Shown: positions 24,388 to 38,400 of the stretch, in pieces
Numbering within the stretch: the first letter of the stretch is position 1
Layout: each line of letters begins with the position of its first letter
DNA from: Apostichopus japonicus
Lineage: Eukaryota > Echinodermata > Holothuroidea > Aspidochirotida > Stichopodidae
Direction: 5' to 3'
Assembly (NCBI RefSeq): GCF_037975245.1
Contig: NC_092582.1
Coordinates: 5,839,001-5,903,000 of the forward strand
Length of the DNA: 64,000 nucleotides
Notes under the pieces: generated by a model
Told to the model about the DNA's origin: nothing
The model's input: only the letters and a program-made list of their open reading frames with translations
The model's database searches: none
Program-made: the position numbers and the translations under genes

Positions 24388-24894
24388 AGAGATTGTTCTG
24401 AACTTCAAAATATTTAACATTTATTCTCCTTCATATCGAACATTTGTCAACTTCTACACAAAATTTGTTACTTCAGTATACATGGACTTTGTTACATTCG
24501 GTATCTTTGTAAAGTGTTTAATTGCATTAGACTTTGCACTAGGCAGTAAATCAAGTGAAAATACATGGCAAGAACGAAGAGAGGTGTGTGATTGGTTGTG
24601 AAGTAGGTTAAATTTGAACAGTGTGTTACATCATTCAGATACTTGGTTCAGTTGAGCATCGTTCATATAAGCATCGTTCAGATTAGATACATCGTTCAGA
24701 TAAGCAAGAGGGTGGCTGTTGTTCGTTGACTTGTATGTAAATTAATATACAACCAAGTAACTTGTCCTTTGAGGTCTCCAAGAGAAGATGGCACCTGATC
24801 ATATGTGACCGCAGGGCTTATGTTTGTGGTAAAAATAATTCACTCCTGACCGGATATACACGTAATTTATGAAATGGCCAAAAGCACAACATTA

Positions 24895-25345
24895 GTAATT
24901 ATAATGGCTTACGTTTGTTTTAATAATGGCTTACGTTTGTTTAATAATGGGTTACGTTGTGGTACCAGTTTCTAAACCAGGACGCTGCCCTTATGCACAT
25001 TATCTTTACTTTTTACAGCTCTCTGAATCAAAGAATCTTACGTTTGTGATAATAATGGCTTACTTTTGGTGAAAATAATGGCTTATGTTTGTGTTAAAAA
25101 TGGGTTATGTTGTGGTACCAGTTTCTAAACCAGGGCGCTGTCCTAATGCACATTATCTTTACTTTTTACAGCTCTCTGAATCAAAGAATCTTACGTTTGT
25201 GTTAATAATGGCTTACTTTTTGTGAAAATAATGGCTTATGTTTGTGTTAATAATGGGTTACGTTGTGGTACCAGTTTCTAAACCAGGGGCGCTGTCTGAA
25301 TTCACATGATCTCTACTGTTTACAGCTCTCAGAATCAAAAGTAAC
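24895..25345 (+). repeat. Three-copy tandem repeat of period 153 bp
   Basis: GGTACCAGTTTCTAAACCAG occurs at 24961, 25114 and 25267, exactly 153 bp apart. Each is followed by a GCGCTGTC segment and a TTTACAGCTCTC segment. Within each unit ATAATGGCTTACGTTTGT is itself repeated. Confidence 0.9.
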
Positions 25346-26359
25346 ACAATCATCGTGTGAAAGCACTCGTAACCATTTTAACATGCCTTATGCGCTTACA
25401 TACAGATGCGCCAGGTGACTGACTAGCTCAATGTTCCACTTGAGCAATTTGTCAAAATGAAAACAGGGCTTTAGAAAACACAAGGTTAAGGTGCTCTAAA
25501 CAATTAGTTGTTTTATTTGAAGCTTCGAAAAGACGTTTCAAAAGATCTCTTTGATAATTTTGAACTACTAGTGAATCAACTCACAGTACTATTATAATCT
25601 TCAGTCAGAGACTGTAGCTTGTCAAGTCTTCATGTAATAGCTTAGGACCTTTACGAAAAGCGCCCTCTGTCAATTTAGGGTGTGGCTGGAGAGCCACATT
25701 TATTCCTGATATTACTTGATATTACACACTTTAACTACAGCGAAACTACCGAAACAGAGAAATCATTAAAATGAACATTTTGTATGAAATTGATGATCAG
25801 TATTAGTTTTCAAAGGATCAAGTTACAGACCTAAATGCTGATTATGACAGGTTATGTTTAATTAATAATTAATTGCTAATTAATTCCACTTTTCTGGATT
25901 GTTACATCAACTTTCACCATGTTGGTAATAAAAGACAAGACACCTTTCTATATATTTGTTATACGTGTATTTTTCTATTACTTTAGTTTACTTTATTTAT
26001 TCTATACATCAAACTACATTAGCATAAAGTGTTTCGTAAAGCTGCACTATGCATTCCATTATGACGGTCATAACAATCTTTTTTTGGCAGTAATGTATTG
26101 TGTGTACTAAAATAATCGCACAACATAACAATTTACTTTTTTGGTCATAATATTTTGGATTTTCGCCAGAGTTTGAGGGAAAGAAAATCCAAATGTGAAC
26201 TTCTTCTGTTTTACGTCTCCTCGTTCAAGACATCAGTTGAGCTAAGAATTTAGTTATGTCTAGCACGTTGCATAATACCTGGCACAGACTTCACCACTTC
26301 AAGTCTGTTCCACCTCCATTAGAGCGAGCCTCTTCGTGGATACAAGACACACCCTCCAA

Positions 26360-26509
26360 TCATTCAAGGGTGTGAAGACTTGCGCACAAAGAAACGTCTC
26401 ATGCCGGTAATCTGACCTAGTTTCAAATGAGGTGTAACAGGAGTGTTAGACACCACCATCGATCCCAGACAATACACACACAGCTTGCTACCGTCGGTAA
26501 TTAGACACT
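26360..26509. repeat. Dispersed repeat, copy 2 (other copy 4280-4424)
   Basis: The second copy of the 145-bp repeat, lying in the intergenic region between the convergent CIZ1 and FIRRM genes. Flanking sequence differs from the first copy right after TCGGTAATTAGAC. Confidence 0.75.
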
Positions 26510-27074
26510 AGTGCACAGTCAGTACATGCAGCTACGGTCAATAGCCACCACACAGTGTACATAGCAGCGTGGACATTTCAGGTGTAGGTAAAAGATAACA
26601 AGGTATCACGTTTCATTACTGCCTGCATTTTGTAGCGACAAGAAGAAAACGTCTTTTGCAAGCAACGGAAACTTAACTTTTTCAGAGCGCGGCATTCGGT
26701 TTGGGGCGAGTCTTCAATGCCTTTAATCTCTGGGAGTCGGTACATTGGTCACAGGTTTCTTTTTCACTGTCACCTATTGAGGTCAAGACATTAGCTCATA
26801 CACATCTGATTAATGTTCTGAACAAGATTTTTTCCTTTTGTCAGTAAAAAAAACAAAAATAGCAGATCACAGTGATCCTGATTGATGTCTTCATTTGGAT
26901 ATTTCATTCACTCGATATCGACATGTGAGTCAAAATTTAGTCTACATGTAAATTGTCATGATTTAGTGATTATCTAGTAATTATCTATCGGTTTCAAAAA
27001 AGACCGCTGATAGCTGCTGGTGTGGCTGTTTTATAATGGGATGCATATTGAAAGCATTAAAAGCAAAGAACATG

Positions 27075-28890
27075 TTATAATTCTTTGGCTTCCATCAGGG
27101 AAATGGACAGGCCATCAAGTTGAGAGATCAACCAAGGAGGTTTGTGGTCAAGTACAGAAATTAATTGTTTGACTCGTTGCATTCCAAATTCAATCTCCTT
27201 TAGCTCCATTTCTAAAGACTTCTCACTGTCTACTCTGAGTTTCTTAGGCTGTGGCTATAAGAAAAGTAAGAAGAGGAAAAAAATCAAAGGAACAGATATT
27301 TGTCCACATTTTTGTTTAGATCCGGGAATACTTTAGTATTCATATTTTGTATGGCAGTTTTGAGGTTAATGTATTTTTGGTTCTCATACAAATACTGAAG
27401 ATGGTTTTGTACACAAAAGTTGCTACAAAATGTTGTTGCATTTGTGAAGCAATTTGCCCATTTGGTATAAAATGCAAAACTGGATAAACCAGAAACGTGG
27501 TTACGAAACGAAATCACACCGTCTATGCATTGTGTTTGAGAAGCTTTTGTTGTAAACTATGTTGAGCAAATGGTGTAGTGGAGATCTATTTCATGGATTC
27601 TTTGATAATATACTGAAAATGGTTTGCTTCTGTATACAAAAACTGATATAAAATGTCTTCCATTTGTGTATAAACTATTTGCCCATTTTGTAGAGCATCT
27701 TGGCATGTAAACCTTGATACATTAATAACATCTCTGCAACACTGAAACAATAACAATTCTATAAACAGCCTGCAACAGTAACACAAGCAATCGCTACCAG
27801 TTTGCAAGGTGTTAGAATTTGAGATTATTTAGGATGATCCTCACCAGTATCAGGCTCGAAATTCATGCTATTAACTGAGCAAATGCCAGGGGATATTAAG
27901 ATCCTAAACACACAATCAGTCTGCTAACAATCGTCTGCCAAAACATTCCATAATATCAGTACCTGACATAAGCTCCTAATTACTACATACAATCAGCAAA
28001 TATTAATAGGTTGCTCCTGCAAGCCTCTGCAGTAACTTTTCGTGTGCTGTAAGGCAGGAAAATGCCGTGACTTTCTCGGACTACGACATTGATGAATTGT
28101 TACTGTTGTGGTCAAGTGGTTAAGGCAGTGGACTTGTGATCTACGGATTACAGATTCGAGCCCTGGCCAGATCCTTGGGCAAGGCGTTGTGTCCTTGGGC
28201 AAGGCACTTTATCTCCATTGCCTCTCTTCACCCAGGTGTACAAATGGGGACTTGCGAGGTGACTTGTAAATAGTTGCGTGCACCGGTTTGTGGCTGCACC
28301 CTATGGGAAGTCCCCCAGGGGACACTTGGCTGTGGTGCCCCAGGAGAGATTGTTTGTATTGTGCACACTTTGGTGTGTAGGTGTGACAAGTTACCAATGA
28401 CCAGGGTTAAGTTGTAAAGCGCTGCGATCTCGATGTAGCAGCGCTATATAAGTGTCTAATATGTATGTATGTACTGTTAATATGTTGTCCAGGTTAGCTG
28501 GACTGTTCACACATTTTCTCTATTACCCACAGCAGAACTATATATACGTCAACCTGCCACATCCACCTTTATACAAAACCACATATGCTGGTCAACGTAC
28601 AAGCCAACCAATGCCCTCCTCCCACCCTTCCCCCGACCACATTCCCCTCCCCAAGACACCATCGCACTGAGAAATGATGACCATCCTTAGAGACATTATT
28701 TCATACAATTGCTAGCTACCTCTGTTAAGTCTTGATCCATTCTGCTTCCAGATCTACCATGCATCAATGGCGGTTGAACTTCTGCCTCTTCCTTACTCTT
28801 GTTCCAAGCTTCTCTACGATTTACGACACTCTTGTACTGTTCCTTCAAAAGTTCCTCGTCCGATTTGTTGTCTGGGATGGGTACGGCATT
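27075..28890 (-). CDS. FIRRM: FIRRM exons 17-18, C-terminal region
   Basis: Exon 17 (28890-28720) is a charged linker (DEELLKEQYKSVVNRREAWN) ending ACAGAG/GTAGCT. Exon 18 (27254-27075) follows a TTATAG acceptor and ends KPPWLISQLDGLSISLMEAK-EL-stop, which parallels human PAPAWLSMEMEALQERMDKL near the FIRRM C-terminus. Both junctions are phase 0. If the exon 17 donor is skipped the frame stays open only to 28696, so a shorter isoform is possible. The segment between exons 16 and 18 is less conserved than the rest. Confidence 0.8.
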
Positions 28891-31800
28891 CTGAGGGTAA
28901 TATGCATGATGTGTTAGGTCCATGAGCAACAGTATTGCACCCAAACTTGTTTTTGACTTTTGATGTCATAAACCATAGAATTATGTCTAGATATCCAGCA
29001 TAGCCACAAACAAATATTTTCTGAGGAAAAGAAATATGCTAAGGGTGTGATGGAAAAGGAGTAAAACCATTTTACAAGTTTCAATCGTTTTTGCACAGTT
29101 GGCTGACCACAAGTACTTGGCAGGTGCATAATTGTATCTAGAATCCATATGCAGTAATTGTTAGTTATATCACTGGGTTATACATAGGCAGTGGTGCACC
29201 AAACAGTTACTGGAAGACAGTGGCGTAGGAAGGTACTTTTGAGTGGGGGGGCTGAAGACTGATGGCCGGCCTGGGGGAGGGGTCTAAGGGGAGGGGGTGT
29301 CCCCCTCCCCTTTGGAATTTTTTGCATTTCCAGGTGGCCTCAGATGCAATTTGGTGCAATATAGCACACTTCAACACCCACTCCATTTTGTAAACTTAAT
29401 TTTGTATTTTCACCTGGCCTTAGATGCAATTTGGTGCTCCAAATGAGATTTTTTTTCTCATTTGGAAATGAAAAAGGGGTTTTCTGACTTGCGGAGCGGG
29501 GGGGCGGAATGATACTTCCGCCCCTCCACATTTTTCACTGGGGGGCTGGCGCCCCCCCAGCCCCCCCGGTTCCTACGCCCTTGCTGGAAGATTCTTGTAT
29601 CTCATGATAAGGGAGCTTATGCATTAAATGAGGATTTCTCTCAGACTTTTGCCCCATTTCAAACTCTAAACTGACTATTTCATTAAAGAAATGAACAATG
29701 GAAAATGGGGAACTTATGAATAAAGTTTTGGGCTAAAAGTGGATTGGAACCAGTGACCTATAGGTAACAAGCCCCGTGCTTTACCAAGCTGAGTTATCCA
29801 GCCCTTAGTTGGTGGCAATCCCTATATAGAGCCATTTGTTAGCTAAAGTTGACAGTCAGAAGCCACAGTTCCATGCATACTGTGTAATCAGAGATCTCAC
29901 CCCAATTCATTGTATGCAAACCAGAAAGCAGTAGGGAAGGTAATTCAAATCAAATTTGGCTTTGTGTGTACATATTTCTTTGTGCAGATGTAAATGAACA
30001 AACTCACTGTCAATTTATAAACAAACTGGGGTGCCAGGCCGAAGCCATAGAATTCATGCAACAAGTGGTGTCGCCAAACATTTTAATTTTGGGGGGCACA
30101 GCACTTAATCAGGGGAACACAATGTTTATATGTGAATGCTGTCCTGGGGGAGGGTTTCTAAGGTGAGGGGGTGTCCCCCTCCCCTTTGAGAAATTTTGAT
30201 TAATTAAGGGTCCTTAGATGTCATCTGGTACTATATTTTGCAACTTGAAGTAACTTGTTATGTTCACAAATTTTCGAGCTTAGTCTGTCCAATATTTATG
30301 TATTCAATTGAGGCAGATAAAGGTTTTCTTTGAGTATTTTTTTTAACACTACAAAATCGCATTTGGGGGATGTACGATTTTTTTGGGAGGGCATGTGCCC
30401 CCCTCCCTCCCAGGCCACCCCTTGTCGACGCCACTGCATGCAACTATGGACCACACCCAAACTAAATTATTTAAGAATAAAAGTTAAAAGCTAAACCTGA
30501 TTCAGAAACTCCACGACTGTATTTTTTGTGGCATCATCATGTAGGCATTCAGGAACCAGATGCTCGTGGGTTGTTTCCTGTTGAAATGAAAACAACGATC
30601 AAAGTTGCTCTGCTTTATAATGGGCTGGATTTTCATTATTTTGTCAGGTTGCTTACAGCCAACGTGATGTTTAATCGTATACAACATATTTGCTTACCTC
30701 TGCAAATTTACTGAAGGCTTCTAGCGCTAGCTGTTGAAGAATTGGACTTTTGTCACACAAGAGGGATGAAAACACTCTTGGAATTAGCTCAAACAGTCCA
30801 TCATTCTGTAAAAGCAATAAAAGAGGAACTTTTGAGATATCAAAACTTGGTGCCGTTCGAGCTGTTAAGAATATCGTCTGCCAGTGCAATGCGGTAACAA
30901 GGCACAACAATTCCAGTGGAAGCATTAAGATGTTCCATTGACTATTAACAGAACCCACTCACAACTAGAGGAATTTGCATGTACACTTTCATTCACACCA
31001 GTCACCAGGTGTTTTTATTAACTTTATCATCACAGTTCAACACAAAAAGTAAGGGTACATCTTAACAAAAATATATCTCCACCAATAAAAAATGCATTTC
31101 CTACACATGTCTCCTTCACATACAAGAAAATGAATATTTGCAAGGTAAAATGCAGATGGTTTGGTGATTGGTTAGTTTCTCTCATGCATGTTCATGCCAA
31201 TCAGTGGTCATTTTGGTCATAATCGCTAATATGCACAATTCCACATTATTTAGTAGTAGAAACATATTCAGTGGAAAATAAAAGATATTTAGTTCCACCC
31301 CCCCCTCATTTGGTTAATACTTTACTGAATACTAAACATAATTATCAACTTATTTTAGAATATGACACATCTATCAATGAGACTCACAAAAGCATGAACA
31401 CATCTGAAAATAAAAACGTGACTCACCTGTGTCTGGTCGGGGAGTGTGAGCTGACCAAGTTTCTGTAGTAATGAAATTGAGCTGCTCCGGAGAGCCATTG
31501 ACGAGGAAGTCGAACACGTTACTTTCAAAATCTAAAGCAGAAAGAAAAGGGTCTTTTTTTCTCTGCCGGAGATCAAACAAGTTCTTTCATGCAAATTAAG
31601 TGTATTGTGCATCATTAAAGAATGACACCAGGCTATTAAAGAATACTATTTATAGAACCATTGGTAATGTAATAAGCTAAAAGTATGCAAATTTGTTAAC
31701 AAGAACTGAATCTTCTGTCATCCTGCATATAGACCAATTTTTCCTCTACCCTGGCTCCCCCTCCCTCCCCCCCTCTCTGAATAAACCTCTTTGAGACAGG

Positions 31801-34800
31801 CGCGTAGCCAGGAATTTGCCAAGGGAGGGGCAAAACTGTAGATTCGGCATTGCAAACTATCAAAGCATAGCGCCACCATGGTTGGCGCGAAGCGTACAAG
31901 AAAATTTTGGCTGAAAATGCCTCCCAGATCGCTGGAAATGGCACTTCCCAGGCCTTGTAAGTTGCATCTTACCATTTTCTCCTCTGAAAATACTAGCGAT
32001 ATCATAAAAACATTAAAAAAATTTTTTTTAAATATGCTCAAGGGGGGGGGCGGCTGCCCCATTCGCCCCCCCTTGGCTACGCGCCTGCTTTGAGAGTTGA
32101 AACGTTGTGAGACCGCACAGTTTATTAACGTCAAGGAATCATCATGAGATTGTTGTTAAATGAAGTGTGAACATACCGTTTCTAAATCACCGAGACTAAA
32201 CTCCAACAAGAGATGACTGCAAATTTCTAAGAGAGGTGATAAAATGGGTTCCAAGTTTTTGTTGTTCAGTGGCATGCTCCGGAGACAGTCGAGGGTACAT
32301 TTAGCCAGTTCTGTGGTGACTTGTGATTGGATAGGAAGTGGACCTGGTCTATGCTGGTGGAGGACTCTGGACATGTCCACGGCAGCACCGTGCTGGGAGG
32401 AGACAAGATGCACGGGATTCGTTATCCTCTAGGAACCCAAGTTACGTCCCTTGTGATCGTAACACGATGTTGTGTTGCAAACGTATCGATAGGAAAGCCA
32501 ACAGGCTTACTGATTCATTTCTATACTTTATATGAAAGACTCAATAGTAGACGCACACAAGGTATTGTAGGTTTGACTATTACTACCAGTGAGATAATTG
32601 GACTCGCTTGGACCTACATATCAAATATGAAGTTCTCCAAAGCCTCACGTTTTGTGGGACCATTGTGCTCTTAAACAGTATAACATAAACACTGACACAC
32701 ACATCTCATCACCATTGCATTTATTCTGTATTCCTGCCTTTGGTAAGGATTACAGAAACTTGACAAATAGCTGTATATTGTTACTAATATAGACAAATAC
32801 TCCAAAATTGCCACAAAAATTTAGCTCACCAAATTAACGAGCGTTTCGACATTTTTAGACTGGCTGTAAATATCCATCGTCTTCAGATAGTGACTGGCCA
32901 GTAGGAGACAAACTTCCTTCCTAAAATCTAAAGAGAATGTCTGTAGAGGAAGCCTGCTCCACAAATTAGGGTGATCAGCTGGAGGAAAACATTGGATAAA
33001 TTCATTCTGGAAAATGGAGAAAAAAAACAAAAAATTAAAACGCAATCTGTGTGGTTCTATATTGAAGACATGGAAGCAGAACTCGGGATGAAATTTAGTA
33101 ACAGACTTTAGGGTTAGCACTCAATTGTTGGGTAGGTACACATATGATCAAAATATTTTAAGAATCCAGCATTATGTGCGGTTGTCACGTTTGAGTCATG
33201 AGTAAAAAGAATCTTGGCTATACATTTTCTGACTTTGGACATATATATTTATTACAATGAGAAATGGGTTTAAATGTTAGGTATGATACATTACTGCAGC
33301 CCTACAAGTTGGAAGTATATACACGACACGACACGACACACCACAAAGAAGTATTAAAATTTAAAATATTTTTCTGGAAAATATTCAACATTATGTGGTG
33401 ATTACTGCTAGCACAAACTAAGTTTGTATTGGGTCTGACATGGATTTTAAATCTCTGAGAATTTACCTGTGTGCATCTTTACCACTGTTTTATGCTATGA
33501 GTAAAGTCAATTAAAATATTGCCATGACTACCAACCTGACTACTCTCAGCCATTAATGGTACAAGTCGTTGCAGCAGGAGGCAGAGGTGAATGCATCCAG
33601 GGCTCTGATTGGTCTGCAAAGATTTTACTAACCTCGTCAGGAATTTGCAATGGTTGAAGCACACCTCAGCTGTTCCATACCTAGGTCAAAAATAGAACCA
33701 ACTGGCTGAAGTATTTTCTTTCACCACATTTGGTATATTTATTAAAATACTGCGGAAATGTTTTTAACCATTGCTGAATTCACATGATCAGCAAGTTTCT
33801 TGCACTTGTGTTAACCAGTTCAGCCTACAGGAGACCATAGGTGTATACTTTTCACTCGGGAAAGATTGTATATGACTCTGACAACTTGAAAACTTGAAAA
33901 AGAGACCAACTTGAATACTAAAATTTCCCATTGGTTACCTGGCAAGGAAGCACCATACATCCATAGCAACCAAGGCCTTGGTAAACTCATCACTGATCAC
34001 AGCCTTTAGCAGACACTGTACTGTTTTGCTAAACTGACGAGGTGTGGTGGTGGCGAGAAAGCTATTGAGGTATGTTACAGTGTGTTCATGTAGTGTTACT
34101 TTTGCTTGGGCATGCCCATCATGCATCACACCAGGCATCATGACAGGAAGTGAACATTCTGTATAACCTGTAAAAATGGAGGGAATGGTTAGAACATGTT
34201 AGAACATTTTGTAGAACAAAGAAATGATTAATCCAACAACTTTCTAAATAAGTTAAAAAATAAAGCTACAAATAGACGCTATCTCATCCATAGCAAAGCA
34301 GATCATAACTGACAAGATCAATAATTATTTACAAGCTAGCTTACATGTCTACAAAAAATGGTTCAGATTTCAGAGAGAAAATAAGCTTGGGTCTGTCAAT
34401 GAAAGCCTTGAAAGTCTTCCCTTGCATACAGTGCAGCATGATACTGTGTAGTGTTAATAAATGTATTACTTCTACTACACAGATACTCTAATGTATGCAA
34501 ACAGCTGAATAGGCAATTCTGATTGACCAATGGAATAGTACCCATGGTAACGACGTAAATTTCTCTCAGTTTATTCGTCTGTATTGATCAATCATTATAA
34601 ATCTATCACTCACATTTAGCCACTGTCTGCAGCACACGTTGCACCACAGAGTCTACTGTTGGATCTCCCTCGACCACCGTGAGACCATGGTACATATCTC
34701 GAATATCTTCCTCACATTTCGGCAAGTGAGCCAGAATATTGGTTAATGTTATTAAATAACCAAATGGATGAAACTCCTCTTCAAGATCTGTGCGTTTCAA

Positions 34801-35334
34801 GAAAAGGAACTTTTGTAAAGTGAACCCCACAAGTCTTAACAGAACCTGAAATAGACGGATTCTAAATTGAACTTGTCACATGATTCATTAATTGGTTTCC
34901 TATTTGGCAAATATGTGTCAAAAAACATTGATCTGAACACAAAGGAAATGAAAGAACTGTATCCATCCTATGTGTATTATCTCAATATGACGACCACAGG
35001 TTTCTGTATATATATAGCCTTGGTACTAATTCTATCAGTGCCACTCACACTTATCTAGCATCATACTTCCAATGTGTTTACATTTTGTACTATTAATTCC
35101 ACTGCCAAGTATTGGTGAGGAAGGTCCCAGGGGGACCCAGAATTCCAATATATTTTCTAAAACAGTTCTCCTTTTTTGTCAATTATTTTCAACTTCAAAT
35201 TTATTTCAAAATTATGAGTCATATCTTATTTCTCTGCCTTTTCCTAATATTACTTTCTGTTGGAGTACCCATGGATTTTCTTTATAATCTGTCAGTCAGT
35301 CTGTCTGTCTGTCAGTCAGTCAGTCAGTCTGTCA

Positions 35335-35374
<40 letters not shown>

Positions 35375-35375
35375 G

Positions 35376-35463
<88 letters not shown>

Positions 35464-38400
35464 CCACCTTTATTCACTTGAATAATACCTCTACTATCAA
35501 AAATGTCCTATTTCTATAATTTAATCATGATATCAAAGCAGGCATACCCTGTTTAGAGTTGAGAAGGTTGGCACAAAATCTTCTGCAGGGAACGAGCATT
35601 TGGAGAAGAGGTTCAATGCACACAAGAAATGATCTCCTCAATTCTTCCTCAGAATTTGCTGTAATGGACGGGGCAAGCAAGCTGGGAGGAAAATGGCTGC
35701 AAGATAAAAAAAACAACAAAAAAAACAACAGAAATGAATTAAAATGAAAGGTAGGACCATTTAAATAGCGAGTGAAATCTTGTTGAACTGAGATATTTTA
35801 ATTTCCGGGAATAAAAACAGATTAAAGGTCCATATTGCATTTATCTGGAATTTTTAGCATTCCATTGTCACTAACATTTACTTTCATATAGCGATTGATG
35901 AAAGAGAGATTTATACTGTGATAGAATTTTTTTTTCGGCAAACAGAGCAAATGTACCGTACATAGAAATTATGAAGGTCATTCAAGATATAAATTATTGA
36001 AGAAACATACACGTTTCTGACAACATATAAGCAATTAATTTCAGCAGTGCATGAAAAACACATTCCTACCTGTTAAGATAAACCACTAACTCGTACAGTA
36101 CTGTACAGCACTCATCCAAAGATGATTCAAACTCCTTCAGTAGATGTAAAAGCATTTTGGCAAATAATCCACAAATTTTGACTGTCTTTGAAAACCCCTT
36201 CTGGTCATTTGTTTGTGGGGAAGAACTGTTTTCCTTTGGTTCCAGAGGAGCTGATTTCAAAGCATGCTGGAAATGTGACCGTATCTCTGCACAGAGACCA
36301 GCAACGATAACAGGGACCTAAAGTAAAACATAAAAATAAAACAAAGCAAATAGCAAATATCTTCACCCAACAAGCTTTGTAGCTCAGTTTCTTCAAAGGT
36401 AACAATATCTTTACTTTGACCTCTTGTGGTAAATACTAAGGTGTAATTCACACAGAATGACAGTAAAAGAAACATGTTGTGTAATCACCACATGTAGCAA
36501 ATTAAAATACCATGGAACTGGTTTGTTGCATAACCTGCCCAGTAATGTCATAGTTAGGATACATCCACTTAGAAATCAAGTTTATAGTCTACCATCAAAA
36601 TTGTCCTAATGGTGAAGGATATTGGTCTAAAAGTAGAGGAAACTGAAATATTTTGAAAATATTTAAAATTGATCTAGACATCTAAACTAAGAAGGCATTG
36701 TAAAATTGTTTTAGATCATGAGGCATTGGAGAGGGAGAGAGGGAAGTTTGGCCATGTTATTAATTTGCTTTTCTCTTGTGTCAGTACTTCCAATCTCAAA
36801 ACATTTGCAGTTTTCATGGACTAATAGGTGAACATTTCAAATGAAAATACCATCAGAATCATTAATCAATGGAAATGACAGATTCCAGAGAGCCATTTCC
36901 CTCTCAAGAATTCAGTCTCAGTTAAAAGACATGTGAACATACATGCTCATACATTCTGATTAACCATGTAAGCAGACCAGCCACAGACTGATTAATCATG
37001 TGAGCAGACCTGCCAATAGACTCTAATTAATCATGTGAGCAGATTTGCCCATTGACTGATTAACCATGTGAGCAGACCAGTCCATGCCCTCTGATCAGCT
37101 ACTCTGATCTGTCATGTGAGCAGACAGGTCTGCTTAACCTTGCTTACCAGCTACAGTATAATTACCTGCAAAGAGATATCAAAACAATTCTTGTGTTTCG
37201 TCAAAAACTTCACCAGGAACTTCCAAGTGGTTGCCATGAGTGAAGCGTCCATGCTTCCAATGATACCACACAATCCATGGAAGTCTTTACCCACTGTTGA
37301 CATAACAACAAGGCAAAGGTTACAACTTCAAAAACAACCAGAGATTATTAACATTTTAAATGTCTGGAATGATGACAGAAATGTTAGACAAATTCCACAT
37401 CACATCAACTGGTTTTTATAGAAAGTAATAAGTAATTGATTTTCATGTACTAAATCTGCTGGTTAAGTTTATTATTTGTTTATCTAACATCTGTTTGTCA
37501 GGCTAGGATTGTAATTGTTGTGTATGTTAAAATCTAGATGAAATGTCTTAGAAATGACATATAACACCTTTCTTGAGCAGCAAACTTTACCTTTCAAATA
37601 TTTTACAATCAACTAGGAATATTTCAATCATGTAGGAATTAGGAGTCTCGTAGAAATTATGGACACATCTAATGAAGTATGGATTCATCTACAGCTTAGG
37701 ATTCATCTAGAAGTTAAGACTCATCGAGGAAATTAGCTCTCATTTAGAACTCTTACTAAAGTAATAAGTCTAGGAATTATGGACTCATCTGACTTCTTTA
37801 GGAATTATTATCTCACCTTAGAATTAAAACCCCCAATAGTAATTATAACTCATGTAGGAATCGGGATTTATATAGGGATTTTGACTGCTCTAATTTCCTG
37901 TACAGGGTTTGATAACACTCTGGAGTATTGGCTCAGTGGTTAAAGCTGGTACCTTCCAATCATAAGGTCACCAGTTTGAGTCACTCCAAGATTAATGTTT
38001 GTCATCCAGTTACAGAGTTGTTGACAATTGACAATTCATAATCATGGACATTAAATATGAATCTAAGAGACTGACTTTGGTCAGCTTGCGGCTTTGATAA
38101 GACAATGATGGCTTCTTCGCGAGTTCCTGCTTGCAGGAGGATCTAGAATCTAAAAAAAAATACATACATACATCATAGTACCATGTTATACTGTGTGTTA
38201 GGCCTACATCATTGACATAACACAAATAATTTAATACCTTGAGTAACTACTTGTTGAATATTGTCTTCCAGTGGCTGAATCTCGGCAAGGTCTAAGAGAG
38301 ACATGAGAGCTTTTTGCAGAGTGAATGTCTTCTTGAAAAACAGCGATAATTGCCCGGACAAGGCCTCAAAGTGGACCGTGTAGATAGTGTTACTTTCCTG

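Larger units (their letters stand above)
24388..27074. other. Convergent intergenic region between CIZ1 and FIRRM
   Basis: The 3' ends of both genes face each other across 2.7 kb. Contains CATCGTTCAGAT repeats at 24645-24705, the 153-bp array at 24895-25345 and the dispersed repeat at 26360. No further gene recognised. Confidence 0.6.

Noticed and set aside
28112-28180. Functional tRNA gene
   Set aside because: It is the head of a longer SINE with a GCGCTATATAAGT tail.
28696-28719. Stop at 28696 as the FIRRM C-terminus
   Set aside because: A donor at 28719 joins in phase to 27254-27075, whose end resembles the vertebrate FIRRM C-terminus; the early stop is at most an isoform.
31374-31580. 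68-codon frame over FIRRM exon 14
   Set aside because: The open frame is the wrong one. The phase-compatible frame between 31531 and 31427 gives SLLQKLGQLTLPDQTQ, which matches FIRRM.
35112-35519. Long SLSVCLSVYLSIYLSI-like frames
   Set aside because: They translate the (CTGT)n(CTAT)n microsatellite.
38010-38225. Minus-strand frame that looked like a FIRRM exon
   Set aside because: It lies inside a tRNA-derived SINE whose other copy is at 40650-40890, and exon 5 to exon 6 already join in phase without it.
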